The position numbers and the translations under genes are program-made. A stretch of DNA of 7,352 nucleotides. It comes from Bacteroidia bacterium. GTDB taxonomy: Bacteria > Bacteroidota > Bacteroidia > NS11-12g > UBA955. Below are positions 1 through 6,651 of the stretch, piece after piece. The notes below the pieces were generated by a model, which worked only from the letters and a program-made list of their open reading frames with translations, did not search any database and was not told where the DNA came from. The DNA lies in NCBI GenBank assembly GCA_020848595.1, contig JADLHV010000063.1, forward strand, positions 1 through 7,352, given 5' to 3'. Within the stretch, counting starts at the first letter, position 1; each line of letters opens with the position of its first letter.

Positions 1-1
1 A

Positions 2-3000
2 AGTTCTGATAAATATGTAAAGATGACCATGAAGGGGACGTATGATATGGTTGGAAAGTCTTGTACAGATAAATTCGCTGTTCGTCAGATTGCAGATGCT
101 TTGGCAAATGGTTATGACGTTTCAGTTTCATGCGACGGTGAAGTTTGGTCTGTCGGTACAGGTTGTTCTGATTATAATTGTGGTCAGTATTCGGATTATA
201 TAGAATTAACTTTAAATCAGTACACATGTAATCGTGGTAGTTCGTACACGATTCGACCTGGTATAACCTCTCCAAATTGGGGTGGAATTAATACAGAAAC
301 TTGTCAATGGTATTATCAAAATGCTAATCAACGTATGATGCTTGAAGTTGAACGTATATATGGCAATGATAATTTATCAGTAAAATCTTTTGTGATACCA
401 GATCAATGTCAATATAATCAGTCTTTAAGTGCACATATTTATAATATGGGTATAAATGCCGTAAATAATTATTATGTCGGTTATTCTATAAATGGAAATG
501 TTCAAACGCCTTTATTTATTAATTCTTCATTAGCATCTGATGCAGGTATTGATATTGTATTAAATAGTAGTTTTAATTTTACTGCTAATACGAGTTATTC
601 CTTTAAAGTTTGGACATATACTCCAAATGGTAATGTCGATTCAGATCTTTCAAATGATACAATAGATTTTGTTTATGTACATGCTGGAAGTCCTTCTCTA
701 CCGAGTGCTTCAAATACGGTTCATTGTGGTGTTGGTTATGTGGCAATTTCGGCAAATTCTCCTGATAGTATTGTGTGGTATGATGTGCCAACGGGCGGAA
801 ATCCATTGTCTTTGGGCTCTAATTTTATAACTCCTTATTTATATCAAACAGATACATTTTATGCCGAAAGTAGAAGGTTTAAAAATATTTCTTCTGAGTT
901 TGGATCAGGATTTTATAACTATACATCCGTTTCTTACGACCAAAATGAATACAATGGTGGGATGTTAAATCTTAATTCAAACGAACTTCTACATTTATCG
1001 GGTATCAAAATTCAATCAGTTTTTGGGAATTCAACCCCGCATTATAAAGTGTATTACCGCAACGGAGGGTTTGTTGGATACGAGACAGACTCTACAGCTT
1101 GGATACGAATATTTGATGCTGAATTAAGTAATGGTGGTGCAAAAAATATTATACCAATTTCTTTGGTTTTGGAACCTGGAGTAGATTATGGATTATATGT
1201 AACAACCGACCCATTAAATGGAGAGGATGTTTGGGTGAATTACGGAACAAATAGTTACTCGAATTCAGACTTGTCTATTACTGGAGGTAATTGTATTTAC
1301 GGCAAATTTGGACAAATTGGTGTTTATACACCTTGGACTTTAGATTGTGAGCTTATTTATGAAAAATCTTGTGAATCAATTACAAGGAAACCAATAGTAG
1401 TGGTAATTAATCCAAAGCCTTTTGGTTCTGATTTGTTGGCTTCTCAAGGTTTCAAAGGTCAATATAAATTGGGCTTAATGTCTAATCCTGACCTTACTCC
1501 TGTGGATGTTAGTTTAGATTACGAATTAAGCCCTCCAACAGGATATAGTAATTCAAACTATGGAGCAACATGGAAAGTCAACTTGGTAGACCTGTTGACG
1601 CAAGGTGGGATGAGTATCAACAATGCTTTATATTCTTTTTCGGCGCCTCAAGGTAATTCGAATGCACATATATTATTTACACCAGATACGAGTTTGCTTG
1701 ATAGTAATATTATTATTCGTGTTGATTTAGCTGATTTAGGTCCGTTTTATTGTGATACAATCCTCGAGAGAGTAGTGCATATTGCGCCTACACCTAAGCC
1801 AAATTTCAGCTTCCCTAATGTGATTTGTGCTGGGGATGATGTATATTTTACAAATTTAAGTACCGTTCATTCTGGTGGATTAGTTTATAATTGGCATTTT
1901 TCGGCAAACGATAGTTCAGATTTTGTTGAACCAGTGCATAATTTTGCCAGCCCTGGTACTTATCCAATTCGACTCGAGGTAATGACAAATCCTTATGGAA
2001 TTAAATCAGATACTACTATTAATATTCAAGTAGGTCAGATTCCTTCGGTGTCTTTTAAAGTAATAAATGCATGTGAAGGGAATAGTGTGAAGTTTGTTAA
2101 TCAAACTCCTGGAAATGGGATAATCTATACTTGGGACTTTGGAGATTATACACCAAAATCAAATGTGAAAAGCCCACTACATTTTTATTCTAAACCAGAT
2201 AGGTATTCTGTTAGTTTGAAAGGAGATTTAAATGGATGTATAGCTACATACAATAGAAATGCATACTTATTTCCTACTCCAGTGGCTTCATTCGAAGTTT
2301 CGAGCCAGGATATTTGTATGTTTGATGAAATTCAATTTAATAATAAATCAACAATAAGCAGCAGTAAAATGGGTGCATATTGGATGTTTAATGATGGAGA
2401 TATTTCAACTATTATTGATCCAGTTCATGCATATAGTAATTATGGAACCTATAATGTGGTTTTGAGGATGGTGTCTGAGTTCGGATGTCTAGATTCTTTT
2501 AGTCGTATTATAACTGTTAAACCTGCACCTCTTGTCGATTTTAGTTTTGGTAAATTGTGTCAGAATGATCCTACAAAGTTTAATAATCTCAGTACTGAGT
2601 TTGTAGGAGTAACTTCAAACTATACCTGGACGTTTAGCGATGGTCAATCAGCAAACAGTAAAGACTATTCAAAGAACTGGAATAGTTATGGACCTAAGAC
2701 AGTTAAGTTGAAATCATTGTTGAGTAATGGATGTAGCAATCAATTAGAAAAGTCGTTTGTCGTGTTAAAGCAAGCTCAAGCTGATTTCGATGTTCAGGAC
2801 ATTTGCGAAGGCAATGAAGCCATATTTGTCAATAAATCTAAAATAGATGAAGGTGAGCTAATTTATAATTGGTATTTTGGAGATAATAGTTCGGTTGAAG
2901 GTGTTAGAAATCCTGTCCATAATTATGATATTCAATCTACAACAACATACACGGTTGTGCTTGTAGTTGGAGTTGAAGAAGGATGTGATGATACCGCTTA

Positions 3001-3520
3001 TCGACAAGTAACAGTAACCACTATGCCGACATGTGATTTTAATGTAACTCCATACAATCAGATTGGCTTTAATCATTATAAATTTACACCAATCAATTCG
3101 AGTTACGATAAGTACGAATGGTTATTTGGAGAAGGTGGTACTTCTACAGATGTATCGCCGATTTATCAGTATATAATGCTTGGAAACTTTAATGTTACTT
3201 TAAAAGCGAGTGATAATGATTGTGAATGTATTTTTGAAAAAAGAGTAAGTATCACTCAAACTAGTATCAAAGACATATTACCAAGTAATTTTAAAGTGTA
3301 CCCAAATCCATCAAATGATTGGTTAAAAATTGAATTGCCAAATGAAATAGTTAATGCTCAAGTGAAGCTATTTAATTCTATTGGACAGTTAGTTTATAAT
3401 TCAGATTTAAATGAAGAATTAACTGAAATTAATACAGTTTCATTAAGTCCAGGCTTGTATACATTAGAATTGACTGTAGATGGAATTCAATACATTTTAA
3501 AAATTAGTATTGTCCATTAA
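2..3520 (+). CDS. Large multidomain secreted protein with PKD array and T9SS C-terminal sorting domain (5' end outside window)
   Basis: This is probably an exported surface or extracellular protein; its specific function is not recognisable. The frame is open to the left edge with no stop. The first Met (base 23) has no Shine-Dalgarno or signal peptide after it, so I treat the gene as 5'-truncated. Counting residues from that Met: 1-~110 is an unassigned Cys-rich module (C14, C37, C48, C53, C69, C94; motif NWGGINTETC); ~116-222 resembles a CARDB/Ig-like domain; ~223-283 plus ~447-463 form an Ig-like CHU_C-associated (Ig_7) domain, interrupted by ~163 residues; ~464-589 is unassigned; ~590-1080 holds six PKD domains; ~1081-1165 is a T9SS sorting domain with FKVYPNPS near its start. 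No catalytic motif was seen, so adhesion, matrix or cargo-binding roles are guesses. It converges on msrA. High confidence in coding and secretion class, low in function. Confidence 0.93.
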   Translation, partial: SSDKYVKMTMKGTYDMVGKSCTDKFAVRQIADALANGYDVSVSCDGEVWSVGTGCSDYNCGQYSDYIELTLNQYTCNRGSSYTIRPGITSPNWGGINTETCQWYYQNANQRMMLEVERIYGNDNLSVKSFVIPDQCQYNQSLSAHIYNMGINAVNNYYVGYSINGNVQTPLFINSSLASDAGIDIVLNSSFNFTANTSYSFKVWTYTPNGNVDSDLSNDTIDFVYVHAGSPSLPSASNTVHCGVGYVAISANSPDSIVWYDVPTGGNPLSLGSNFITPYLYQTDTFYAESRRFKNISSEFGSGFYNYTSVSYDQNEYNGGMLNLNSNELLHLSGIKIQSVFGNSTPHYKVYYRNGGFVGYETDSTAWIRIFDAELSNGGAKNIIPISLVLEPGVDYGLYVTTDPLNGEDVWVNYGTNSYSNSDLSITGGNCIYGKFGQIGVYTPWTLDCELIYEKSCESITRKPIVVVINPKPFGSDLLASQGFKGQYKLGLMSNPDLTPVDVSLDYELSPPTGYSNSNYGATWKVNLVDLLTQGGMSINNALYSFSAPQGNSNAHILFTPDTSLLDSNIIIRVDLADLGPFYCDTILERVVHIAPTPKPNFSFPNVICAGDDVYFTNLSTVHSGGLVYNWHFSANDSSDFVEPVHNFASPGTYPIRLEVMTNPYGIKSDTTINIQVGQIPSVSFKVINACEGNSVKFVNQTPGNGIIYTWDFGDYTPKSNVKSPLHFYSKPDRYSVSLKGDLNGCIATYNRNAYLFPTPVASFEVSSQDICMFDEIQFNNKSTISSSKMGAYWMFNDGDISTIIDPVHAYSNYGTYNVVLRMVSEFGCLDSFSRIITVKPAPLVDFSFGKLCQNDPTKFNNLSTEFVGVTSNYTWTFSDGQSANSKDYSKNWNSYGPKTVKLKSLLSNGCSNQLEKSFVVLKQAQADFDVQDICEGNEAIFVNKSKIDEGELIYNWYFGDNSSVEGVRNPVHNYDIQSTTTYTVVLVVGVEEGCDDTAYRQVTVTTMPTCDFNVTPYNQIGFNHYKFTPINSSYDKYEWLFGEGGTSTDVSPIYQYIMLGNFNVTLKASDNDCECIFEKRVSITQTSIKDILPSNFKVYPNPSNDWLKIELPNEIVNAQVKLFNSIGQLVYNSDLNEELTEINTVSLSPGLYTLELTVDGIQYILKISIVH
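689..1411 (+). other. Ig-like (CHU_C-associated, Ig_7-type) domain interrupted by an inserted beta-rich domain
   Basis: The first part (residues ~223-283 from the Met at base 23) has the family pattern: an early Cys, then IVWYDVPTGGNPL, then YQTDTFYAES, matching the usual 'WYdaatGG...TtTYYaea' layout. The expected closing strand with its Cys (SCESITRKPIVVVIN, ~449-463) appears only about 165 residues later. The intervening bases ~872-1360 encode a stretch rich in aromatic and Asn/Gly residues, with YKVYYRNGGFVGYE followed by LVLEPGVDYGLYVTT, which looks like a jelly-roll-type beta domain. The domain names come from remembered family patterns, not from a search. Confidence 0.6.
1790..3262 (+). 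repeat. Array of six tandem PKD domains (protein-level repeat)
   Basis: Six units of about 78-84 residues start near residues 590, 673, 754, 837, 919 and 1003 of the upstream-truncated CDS. Each begins with a xxxFxV-type strand, most have an early Cys and an F-x-N-x-S/T pair, then the PKD core: YNWHFSAND, YTWDFGDYTP, AYWMFNDGD, YTWTFSDGQ, YNWYFGDNS, YEWLFGEGG. Later come an H-x-Y/F motif and a terminal V-x-L strand (for example VHAYSNYGTYNVVLRM in unit 3). Unit 4 lacks the H-x-Y motif (DYSKNWNSYG instead) and unit 6 has IYQY. The repeats are diverged at DNA level. PKD domains are Ig-like extracellular folds often used as spacers or for binding. Confidence 0.88.
3263..3517 (+). other. T9SS type A C-terminal sorting domain of the large protein
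   Basis: The last ~85 residues show the type A sorting-domain pattern: FKVYPNPSNDWLKIEL, then a central strand VKLFNSIGQLVYN, then SLSPGLYTLELTVDG and a final strand ending KISIVH. In Bacteroidota this domain directs periplasmic proteins through the type IX secretion translocon and is normally cleaved off. The ending VH is shared with the second T9SS protein in this window. Confidence 0.9.
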
Positions 3521-3590
3521 TAGGAATTTATTTAAAGGTTTAGTATTTTAATTATATTTTTATATGATAATATAAATTTTATTTATGGTA
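3521..3590. other. Convergent AT-rich intergenic region, possible weak bidirectional terminator
   Basis: This is the gap between the TAA of the large protein gene and the TAA (reverse strand) of msrA. It is almost entirely A and T. TTATAT at 3552-3557 is complementary to ATATAA at 3570-3575 with a 12-base loop, and T runs lie nearby, but there is no GC-rich stem, so intrinsic termination is only a possibility. No small ORF or RNA gene is visible. Confidence 0.25.
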
Positions 3591-4139
3591 TTAGTTTTTT
3601 CTAAGTAGATGGGCGTATGATTGTCTCAGTTTATTTACTTTTGGGTCTATAACAGCGGTACAATAACTGTTTTGTAATCTATTTTGGTTATAATAATCTT
3701 GATGATAATCTTCTGCGATATAAAACACACTGCTAGGGCTAATTTCGGTAACAATTTTATTAAAAACGCCATCATTTTCTAGAGATTGAATCATTTCGTA
3801 TGCTTTCTGTTTTTGATCTTCAGAATGATAAAAAATGGCTGAACGGTATTGCGTGCCAATATCAGCTCCTTGTCTATTCAGGGTTGTAGGGTCGTGCATG
3901 CTAAAAAACACTTTTAAAAGGGTGTCGTAACTAATTATATCTGAGTCGAAAGTAATCTGAACCGCTTCTGCATGCCCAGTTAAGCCACTACAGACTTCTT
4001 TATAGGTGGGATTAGATATTTTTCCGCCTATATATCCACTTAGGACTTCACTAACACCATCCAAACGGTTCATCACTGTTTCGATACACCAGAAACAACC
4101 GCCAGCTAAAGTTGCAACTTGTATTGAGTTTTGATTCAT
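3591..4139 (-). CDS. msrA: Peptide-methionine (S)-S-oxide reductase MsrA
   Basis: It reduces the S epimer of methionine sulfoxide, free or in proteins, with thioredoxin as usual electron donor, and so repairs oxidative damage. The 182-residue product starts MNQNSIQVATLAGGCFWC. The signature GCFWC gives catalytic Cys15 and a second Cys18. Further family motifs follow: SGYIGG, SGLTGHAEAVQ, HDPTTLNRQGADIGTQYRS, SAIFYHSEDQ and AEDYHQDYY. Cys160 near the C-terminus (NSYCTAVIDPK) is a candidate resolving cysteine. Length suits a single-domain MsrA; no MsrB is fused and no signal peptide is present, so a cytoplasmic location is inferred. I chose the ATG at 4139 over an upstream TTG at 4190 because the extra 17 residues are not family-like and a TAnnTTTG promoter-like box (4146-4153) lies inside that extension. 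It is transcribed divergently from the propeller gene. Confidence 0.96.
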   Translation of the reverse strand: MNQNSIQVATLAGGCFWCIETVMNRLDGVSEVLSGYIGGKISNPTYKEVCSGLTGHAEAVQITFDSDIISYDTLLKVFFSMHDPTTLNRQGADIGTQYRSAIFYHSEDQKQKAYEMIQSLENDGVFNKIVTEISPSSVFYIAEDYHQDYYNQNRLQNSYCTAVIDPKVNKLRQSYAHLLRKN

Positions 4140-4145
4140 TATGCG

Positions 4146-4153
4146 CAAAATTA
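4146..4153 (-). promoter_or_regulatory. Candidate Bacteroidota -7 promoter box for msrA (TAATTTTG)
   Basis: Read on the minus strand, TAATTTTG fits the Bacteroidota -7 consensus TAnnTTTG. It ends 6 bases before the msrA ATG, so the transcript would start at or next to the start codon. I see no TTTG or TTG at the usual -33 spacing; the nearest upstream TTG is 34 bases from the box. This weakens the call. Confidence 0.5.
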
Positions 4154-4240
4154 GAGTAGATGTGGCATTTTCTATTATAGATTTTATCAATGACTGTTTG
4201 TAGAGGTCATTTATCCTATTTAAATTATTTTAATATTTAG

Positions 4241-4248
4241 TATATTTG
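4241..4248 (+). promoter_or_regulatory. Candidate Bacteroidota -7 promoter box for the propeller-thiamine kinase pair (TATATTTG)
   Basis: TATATTTG matches the -7 consensus TAnnTTTG of Bacteroidota and ends 6 bases before the ATG at 4255. No clear -33 TTTG lies 17-23 bases upstream; that stretch is A/T only apart from one G. No Shine-Dalgarno sequence precedes the ATG, as is common in this phylum. If it is the real promoter, the mRNA would be leaderless or have a leader of a few bases. Confidence 0.55.
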
Positions 4249-4254
4249 TAGCTT

Positions 4255-4317
4255 ATGTTTAAGAATTTCAAGTCTGCAATGCAGATTATTGTTTTGAGTT
4301 TATTAGTTGTTTCATGT
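4255..4317 (+). other. Signal sequence with lipobox-like cleavage site
   Basis: Residues 1-21 comprise a basic N-region (MFKNFK), a hydrophobic core (IIVLSLLVV) and VVSC with Cys21 in the +1 position of a signal peptidase II site. Ser at -1 and Val at -3 are acceptable for a lipobox. An internal Met9 could start an equally good, shorter signal. The residues after Cys21 (ARIKNS) do not show the acidic surface-export signal seen in some Bacteroidota lipoproteins. Confidence 0.65.
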
Positions 4318-6651
4318 GCCCGAATAAAGAATTCTATTGAAACAGAAGGGTCATTTCCTGGATATTATGATCAATGGTTGTTTATGAGAACTAACGGTTC
4401 AGGAGTATTGCCTGAAATGTCTAAATATCATTGGGATGTTGTATCATCAAAAAGAGAGAATTCGGATGCATTAATGAACGTAAAAGAAGTTGGTCCGGAT
4501 AATATTGGAGGTAGAATACGTGGTATGGTAGTCGATTATTCAAATCCTAATCATATAATAGTTGGAGGTGCTTCTGGCGGTGTTTTTGTTTCTGAAAATA
4601 ATGGCGCTTCATGGAGACCTATCAACGATCAAGCTTTAAGTCCAAGTGTTACTTATATGGATCAAAATCCATTTTTACCTAAGGTAATTTATTATACAAC
4701 GGGTGAGTATTCTGGCAATAGTGCGGATTTAATGGGTTCTGGAGTTTTTAAATCAACAGATGGAGGTAATACATTCGAGCAATTATCTTTTACAAATAGA
4801 TCGGAATTCCAATTTACATGGTCGGTTAAATGCTCTCCTAAGGATACCAATGTTTTATATGTTGCTACTAATAGTTCTGGTTTATGGAGAAGCGATGATG
4901 CTGGTGACACATTTGTTAGAGTTTATAATACGGGTTCACAGATGAATGATTTAGAAGTTTTTCCGGATGGTTCGGTTATGTTTACTATTAAAGGAAGTGG
5001 CGTTTATCGTTCCAATACAGGCAATATTAACACATTTAGTAAAGTAACAAGTATAAGTTCTACATCGACTGCAAGAGGGGAGTTAGCCTACTGTAAAAAT
5101 GCACCAAATGTGGTATATGCTGCTATTTCCGGACCAGATGATTCCTATAATGGCGTATTAAGCGCATTTTATAAGTCGAGTGATGGCGGCAAAACATTTG
5201 TTAAAAAGTCAAATCCAAATAGCACAGTTGGTTTTGGATTTACTTGGTATACCTTGACAATGCTTGTTAATCCAAATGATTCAAATGATGTATTTATTGC
5301 TTCTGTAAGTTCAGGATATACTTATAATGGAGGAACTTCATGGTTTGCAGCCAATGATCAGCATTCAGATCATCATATTGCTGTTAGCAGTGGAAACAAT
5401 TGTTATGTAGGAAGTGATGGTGGCTTATGTTATTATAATTGGAGTAATTTTAATAATTATACAAGTTTGAATAATGGATTAAATATAACTCAATTTTATC
5501 ATGGTGATGTTTCTCCTAATCAACAGTATTTTTTTGGAGGATGTCAAGATAACGGAACAAAGGAAAGTAGAAACGGTAGTAAAATTTTCAGCAATATATT
5601 CGGAGGAGATGGTGGTCATAGTTTTTATCATCCAACTAAAAATAATTATCGCTATTATGCCACACAAAATGGAGCAGTTTATCGCAATGGTAGTAATATC
5701 GCTAATAATATTCCTACAACAGATGCAAAGTGGTTTATCCATCCTTATACGATAAGTCCAACTGTTGGAGAATATGTTTTATATCCTTCAAATACTTATT
5801 TATATTTCAGCTCTAATGAGGGTTCAAATTTTAAAAGTTTAGGTAAAATTTCGACAGGGAGATTATATTGTGCAGCATTTTCTCCAGACGTAAATCCATC
5901 GGCTTTTTCGGGAGGTAGTAATGCTTTAGTAGCTGTGGATTCTGTTTTAAATACGGTGCCAAAGTATAAAGATTTAAGGTTGTTAATGCCATCTTATATC
6001 AGAGCATCGTTTGTTAGTTCGATTAAAGTAATTCCAGGAACTAGAGACGAAATTTATATTTCATTTAGCAATATTGCTGATTCTGGTAGAGTTTGGAAAG
6101 TTACCGATGTTTTTGGTACACCAGTCTTTAAGAATATCAGCAGAAACTTACCAAAAGGATTGCCAGTAAATTGGGTAGAATGCGATCCATTCAATCCAAG
6201 TGATGTAATATTCGCAGGCACTGATTATGGTTTATACATTACTGAGGACGGAGGCGAAACATGGGTAAAAGATACCCGTTTGCCATCTACTGTTATTAGT
6301 AATATTAAGATTGACAACAATAAAAAAGATATTTATTTCTTTACACACGGTAGAGGGGTTTTTAAAGGTCAGATAAATAATCAAGGTATTAGTAATATTA
6401 AAAGTAATACTGTTGAGTTATTGAAATCGGCATATCCAATTCCGGCAAATAATGTTCTAAATATTGAGATAAAAAATACCGTTGCATGTGATTTCAAGAT
6501 TGTTGATTTAAATGGCAAACAGGTGCTGAATGGTAAATTAAAGGAATCAATTAACGTCATAGATGTTTCTAAATTAAACAATGGAAACTATATTCTTATA
6601 TACTCCGAAGGACTTAATCAAGGCAGTCTAAGATTCAATGTGGTTCACTAA
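4255..6651 (+). CDS. Secreted sortilin/VPS10-like beta-propeller protein with Asp-box repeats and T9SS sorting domain
   Basis: This 798-residue protein is probably exported; its substrate or partner is unknown. Residues 1-21 form a signal sequence with a lipobox-like end (LLVVSC, Cys21). From ~78 the sequence follows the BNR/sortilin-type propeller pattern: GPDNIGGRIRGMVVDYSNPN, then GGASGGVFVSENNGASW. Asp boxes (S/T-x-D-x-G-x-T-W/F) occur at ~113 (SENNGASW), 167 (STDGGNTF), 213 (SDDAGDTF), 308 (SSDGGKTF), 519 (SSNEGSNF) and 663 (TEDGGETW). Between them lie motifs common in these two-propeller proteins: HSDHH (370-374), GSDGG (386-390), NNGLNITQFY (406-415), GGCQDNGT (428-435) and GGDGG (450-454). 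The C-terminal ~85 residues are a T9SS sorting domain with YPIPANN in place of the usual YPNP. Relatives are often labelled glycosyl hydrolase, but I see no proven catalytic pair, so an enzyme call is not justified. The next gene abuts it. Confidence 0.93.
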   Translation: MFKNFKSAMQIIVLSLLVVSCARIKNSIETEGSFPGYYDQWLFMRTNGSGVLPEMSKYHWDVVSSKRENSDALMNVKEVGPDNIGGRIRGMVVDYSNPNHIIVGGASGGVFVSENNGASWRPINDQALSPSVTYMDQNPFLPKVIYYTTGEYSGNSADLMGSGVFKSTDGGNTFEQLSFTNRSEFQFTWSVKCSPKDTNVLYVATNSSGLWRSDDAGDTFVRVYNTGSQMNDLEVFPDGSVMFTIKGSGVYRSNTGNINTFSKVTSISSTSTARGELAYCKNAPNVVYAAISGPDDSYNGVLSAFYKSSDGGKTFVKKSNPNSTVGFGFTWYTLTMLVNPNDSNDVFIASVSSGYTYNGGTSWFAANDQHSDHHIAVSSGNNCYVGSDGGLCYYNWSNFNNYTSLNNGLNITQFYHGDVSPNQQYFFGGCQDNGTKESRNGSKIFSNIFGGDGGHSFYHPTKNNYRYYATQNGAVYRNGSNIANNIPTTDAKWFIHPYTISPTVGEYVLYPSNTYLYFSSNEGSNFKSLGKISTGRLYCAAFSPDVNPSAFSGGSNALVAVDSVLNTVPKYKDLRLLMPSYIRASFVSSIKVIPGTRDEIYISFSNIADSGRVWKVTDVFGTPVFKNISRNLPKGLPVNWVECDPFNPSDVIFAGTDYGLYITEDGGETWVKDTRLPSTVISNIKIDNNKKDIYFFTHGRGVFKGQINNQGISNIKSNTVELLKSAYPIPANNVLNIEIKNTVACDFKIVDLNGKQVLNGKLKESINVIDVSKLNNGNYILIYSEGLNQGSLRFNVVH
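6391..6648 (+). other. T9SS type A C-terminal sorting domain of the propeller protein
   Basis: After the propeller come LLKSAYPIPANNVLNIEI, a central strand FKIVDLNGKQVLNGKL, then VSKLNNGNYILIYSEG and a final strand ending RFNVVH. The order and spacing match the sorting domain of the other large protein. The variant YPIP replaces the common YPNP. Confidence 0.85.

Noticed and set aside
23..25. ATG at 23 as the true start of the large secreted protein
   Set aside because: The frame is open upstream to the window edge, no signal peptide follows, and a T9SS cargo needs one; the gene very likely begins outside the window.
603..806. Antisense ORF of 67 codons inside the large protein gene
   Set aside because: His-rich, low-information translation of the opposite strand of a domain-coding stretch; no promoter or start context.
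2858..3076. Antisense ORF of 72 codons within the PKD array
   Set aside because: A shadow of the PKD coding sequence with no recognisable family.
1790..3262. DNA-level tandem repeats or a CRISPR-like array in the PKD region
   Set aside because: The periodicity is visible only in the protein; there are no near-identical short DNA repeats with spacers.
4140..4190. An N-terminal extension of MsrA starting at TTG 4190 (17 extra residues)
   Set aside because: The start is TTG, the extra residues do not resemble MsrA, and the TAnnTTTG box lies within them; the ATG at 4139 gives the usual short lead to GCFWC.
4692..4945. Short ORFs in other frames inside the propeller gene
   Set aside because: They overlap Asp-box coding sequence that fixes the real frame.
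5479..5755. Overlapping short ORFs on both strands inside the propeller gene, one of them hydrophobic
   Set aside because: They lie fully inside a well-supported gene in other frames, have no family resemblance, and the hydrophobic look follows from AT-rich codons.
6381..6581. Antisense ORF of 66 codons over the second sorting domain
   Set aside because: It overlaps a convincing T9SS domain and has no independent support.
4255..6651. Calling the propeller protein a glycoside hydrolase or sialidase
   Set aside because: Asp boxes are structural, not catalytic, and I could not identify a supported catalytic residue set; only the fold class is justified.
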